A DNA stretch of 16,956 bases from an uncultured Campylobacter sp. (GTDB taxonomy: Bacteria > Campylobacterota > Campylobacteria > Campylobacterales > Campylobacteraceae): positions 1-16,956 of the forward strand of contig CAAHEJ010000057.1 in NCBI GenBank assembly GCA_900772495.1. Reading direction: 5' to 3'. Position 1 is the stretch's first letter. Each line of letters opens with the position of its first letter. Below the pieces are notes generated by a model. The model did no database searches and was not told where the DNA came from. It saw only the letters and a list, made by a program, of their open reading frames with translations. The position numbers and the translations under genes are program-made. This document shows, in pieces, positions 14,766 through 16,956 of this stretch.

Positions 14766-16937
14766 CTAAAATATATATCCCACATCAAGCCCACCGCCAA
14801 AGCCCTTATTTTGTCCGCTTTTAATTTGTGTTTTAAAATTAGCAAAAAAACCGCGTTTTGCGTTTGCATTGTTTAAATTTTTGACCTTTGCACGAGCATT
14901 TTTAGAATTTAAATTTGTCTTATTTTCACGCAAATTTATACTCTCAAAGCCAAAGCCAACTTCGCCAACAAAGCTGTTTCCACGCATTGACGGAGTTTTA
15001 AAATACTCGCTCACAGCATAGTTTTCACTTGCATTTTTGCCGTTTGCTTCACCCATAAATTCACGCTCTGCGCCCACGCTTGCATAGGCTTTAAAGTATT
15101 TGTTAAATTCGTGCGAGAGTTTAAGCCCTGCTACGCCGATGAGTGAATGGATTGCATCTAACTCAAATTCGTCTGTGCCTATTTTTGCGTTTTCTTTGGC
15201 GAGATTTGTATAAGATACTCGGGTAAAAATTTGAAATTTTTGACTCAAATTCAAATCCACTTCGCCTAAAAAGCCATAGTAGAAACGGCTTAAATCAAGT
15301 TCGTTTATTAGGCTGGCGTTTGCAAAGTCGCTCGCTTGATAGCTGGTGCGAATTTGTCCTGCTCGCAAAGCAAGGTTAAGCTGAGTTGTTTGGCTTATAA
15401 GTTTGACAAATGCACCGCCACCGATAAATTTGCTCGTCCCATCTCCTTTTACAATGGCATTTGAAAAGTCATTGTGCGTTTCATACTCACCTTTGCCAGC
15501 TTCCACAAAGCCGCCTAAAAGCGCATTTTCGTTTAATGCCCCAGCAAAAGCGGCGTTTAAAACCAAATTTTCACTTTTTATCCACGAGCCTGTGAAATTT
15601 TTAACTTTATTTGTTTCAATACCAGCAGTTACAAGGTTTTGCGCGTTGATTGTGTTAAACATTTGTCCTAGCGAGCTGTGATTGTTTGCTACGCTTAAAG
15701 CCCCAGCTAATGCAGATTCAAATACGACTTTTTGCTGCTCACTCACCCTTTTTTGTAGGGTTAAAACGCCTTGCCCATCTTTGTTTGATGAAAAATGAAT
15801 AGCATATTCGCTTGTCAGTGTTGTCAAATCGCTATTTTTAGGTAGCTCACTCACATTTTGCGTGCTTGATAGCACTTGTGAAAAGCTGCCTTGTGGTGCG
15901 CGGTCGAAAATCAAGTCTAAATCAAATTCAATATAAAAAGGTGAATGAAAAATATCTTTTGTTTGGACAAGATACAGCGCAACTTTGCCATTTGTAGTGA
16001 TAATGGGTTGTCCTATGAGTTCTAACTTTGTTGGCGTTGTATTTGGCGAAGGCACAGGCACTACTGGGTCTGGAGTAGGTTTTGATGGTTCAGGATTTGG
16101 ATTTGGTTTTTCGGGCTGTGGCGTGTTTGTGTTATCGTGTGGAATTAAATAATCCAAAAAAAGCGTTCCAATTGACAATCCGCTAGTTCCAGTCTCTTCG
16201 GTGTTACTCTCAAATCTTTGAAAGCCAAGATAGAAATTAGGATTGCAAAAAGTAGGTTCGTCTTTGCACATTTTGGAGTAGATTTCATAGTTTGAGGTAT
16301 ATTCTTCGATTGAATTTTTAAGCGAATTATACGATGAATCAGTTATCCAAATTTTTTGTATGGAAGTTGGGTCGTCTGTGTCTTTAAACTCTGCGCCCCA
16401 GCCTGTAATAGCGTGTCCGTATTCAGTTATGCCAACGGCATAACCTTTGCTGAAAATATCGTAATATGCTGCTGATTCTACTTTGTAGTCTTTATTTGAG
16501 ACAAGGTCGATTCTATGATGAATGGCGTTAAAGTCAAGTGTTGGATAGTAACTATCAAAAAACCATTTTAATGCTAGATGAAGGTGTTTGCCCGTAGAAT
16601 TTGGGTCGCTTGCACGGAAAATTTTCAGCAATTCTTCGCGGTCTTTTGGTGCAGCACTTTGCGGCAGTCCAACACTTGCTTCTTGCCACCAGCCCACCAT
16701 AGAAGCCACAACATGCGCCCAGCAGTAGTTACCAGCTTGTGGTAAGTCAGGTTGCCAACCTTTTTCTACGCTGACACCTTTTGCCCAAAACTGCACATTT
16801 GCACTTGCTATAATGGGTGTAACAAAAAGCGCAAGAAAAAGGGGTTTAATGCGGATATATTTTAGTGTAAATTTTAAAAGGGACGAAAATTTATGCCAAA
16901 AATGAGTTTTAAAAAGAATGCCCATACCATCAGCCAC
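14766..16937 (-). CDS. Autotransporter with an IdeS/Mac-like cysteine protease passenger
   Basis: Numbering is from GTG at 16937. The true start is unsure: that GTG has no good ribosome site, the frame is open to the window edge, and ATG at 16925 is an alternative. Hydrophobic residues 33-46 ending in ASA look like a long signal peptide cleaved before NVQFWAKGV. The passenger (about 47-265) carries YCWAHVVASMVGWW with Cys72, GHAITGWGAEF with His175, and IWITDSSYN with Asp200. The order and surroundings match IdeS of Streptococcus (family C66). Cys224 and Cys231 may form a disulfide. A Pro-rich linker (272-303) follows, then about 120 residues of beta-rich sequence and a C-terminal beta-barrel (about 430-723) ending GLDVGYIF with terminal Phe. 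Export to the surface by type V secretion and cleavage of host protein are inferred. Confidence 0.8.
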   Translation of the reverse strand: MADGMGILFKTHFWHKFSSLLKFTLKYIRIKPLFLALFVTPIIASANVQFWAKGVSVEKGWQPDLPQAGNYCWAHVVASMVGWWQEASVGLPQSAAPKDREELLKIFRASDPNSTGKHLHLALKWFFDSYYPTLDFNAIHHRIDLVSNKDYKVESAAYYDIFSKGYAVGITEYGHAITGWGAEFKDTDDPTSIQKIWITDSSYNSLKNSIEEYTSNYEIYSKMCKDEPTFCNPNFYLGFQRFESNTEETGTSGLSIGTLFLDYLIPHDNTNTPQPEKPNPNPEPSKPTPDPVVPVPSPNTTPTKLELIGQPIITTNGKVALYLVQTKDIFHSPFYIEFDLDLIFDRAPQGSFSQVLSSTQNVSELPKNSDLTTLTSEYAIHFSSNKDGQGVLTLQKRVSEQQKVVFESALAGALSVANNHSSLGQMFNTINAQNLVTAGIETNKVKNFTGSWIKSENLVLNAAFAGALNENALLGGFVEAGKGEYETHNDFSNAIVKGDGTSKFIGGGAFVKLISQTTQLNLALRAGQIRTSYQASDFANASLINELDLSRFYYGFLGEVDLNLSQKFQIFTRVSYTNLAKENAKIGTDEFELDAIHSLIGVAGLKLSHEFNKYFKAYASVGAEREFMGEANGKNASENYAVSEYFKTPSMRGNSFVGEVGFGFESINLRENKTNLNSKNARAKVKNLNNANAKRGFFANFKTQIKSGQNKGFGGGLDVGYIF

Positions 16938-16956
16938 ATTTTTAGCTTTTATAAGC

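Overview
The window is typical of a Campylobacterota genome and most probably of the genus Campylobacter. It is AT-rich and tightly packed, with AAGGA-type ribosome binding sites. It carries the fused cytochrome c synthase CcsBA, and the run ccsBA - small membrane protein - flgR - asd - UPF0114 membrane protein recalls the asd/flgR neighbourhood of C. jejuni as I remember it. All recognised genes lie on the minus strand, so transcription runs from high to low coordinates. I saw no tRNA, rRNA, CRISPR array or insertion sequence.

From the right end (start of transcription) to the left: 16937-14766 encodes an autotransporter whose passenger looks like an IdeS/Mac-family (C66) cysteine protease. 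The 5' end of this gene is uncertain because its frame is open to the window edge. 14704-13436 is a protein with two canonical EF-hand loops. 13219-9914 is ccsBA (cytochrome c maturation), followed 9 bp later by a small membrane protein of unknown role and, after another 9 bp, by flgR, the sigma-54 activator of flagellar genes. After a 131-bp gap come asd (lysine/threonine/methionine branch of the aspartate family) and a UPF0114/YqhA membrane protein.

6400-2834 is an McrBC-type modification-dependent restriction locus that looks damaged. mcrB has lost one base immediately before its Walker A motif, which splits it into two frames. mcrC carries two repeat-like inserts in frame: an 86-bp inverted-repeat element and a GC-rich hairpin. 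The locus also lacks a 9-mer (AAATTCAGC/GCTGAATTT) that occurs 13 times elsewhere in the window.

The left end is a methionine module. metY (O-acetylhomoserine sulfhydrylase) and metA (partial) should work in sequence: MetA carries the Glu that marks acetyl-CoA users, giving O-acetylhomoserine, which is the substrate of MetY. asd upstream supplies the shared precursor. metY is preceded by a consensus sigma-70 promoter, a 31-codon leader ORF with a Met-rich end and terminal Cys codon, and a hairpin with two competing 5' arms. This is a candidate translation-coupled attenuator. metA has its own long 5' region with a 10-bp closing stem around an inner hairpin.

The most interesting items are the candidate metY attenuator, the IdeS-like autotransporter and the over-represented AAATTCAGC word, which contains an RAATTY core and could be an uptake-associated motif.
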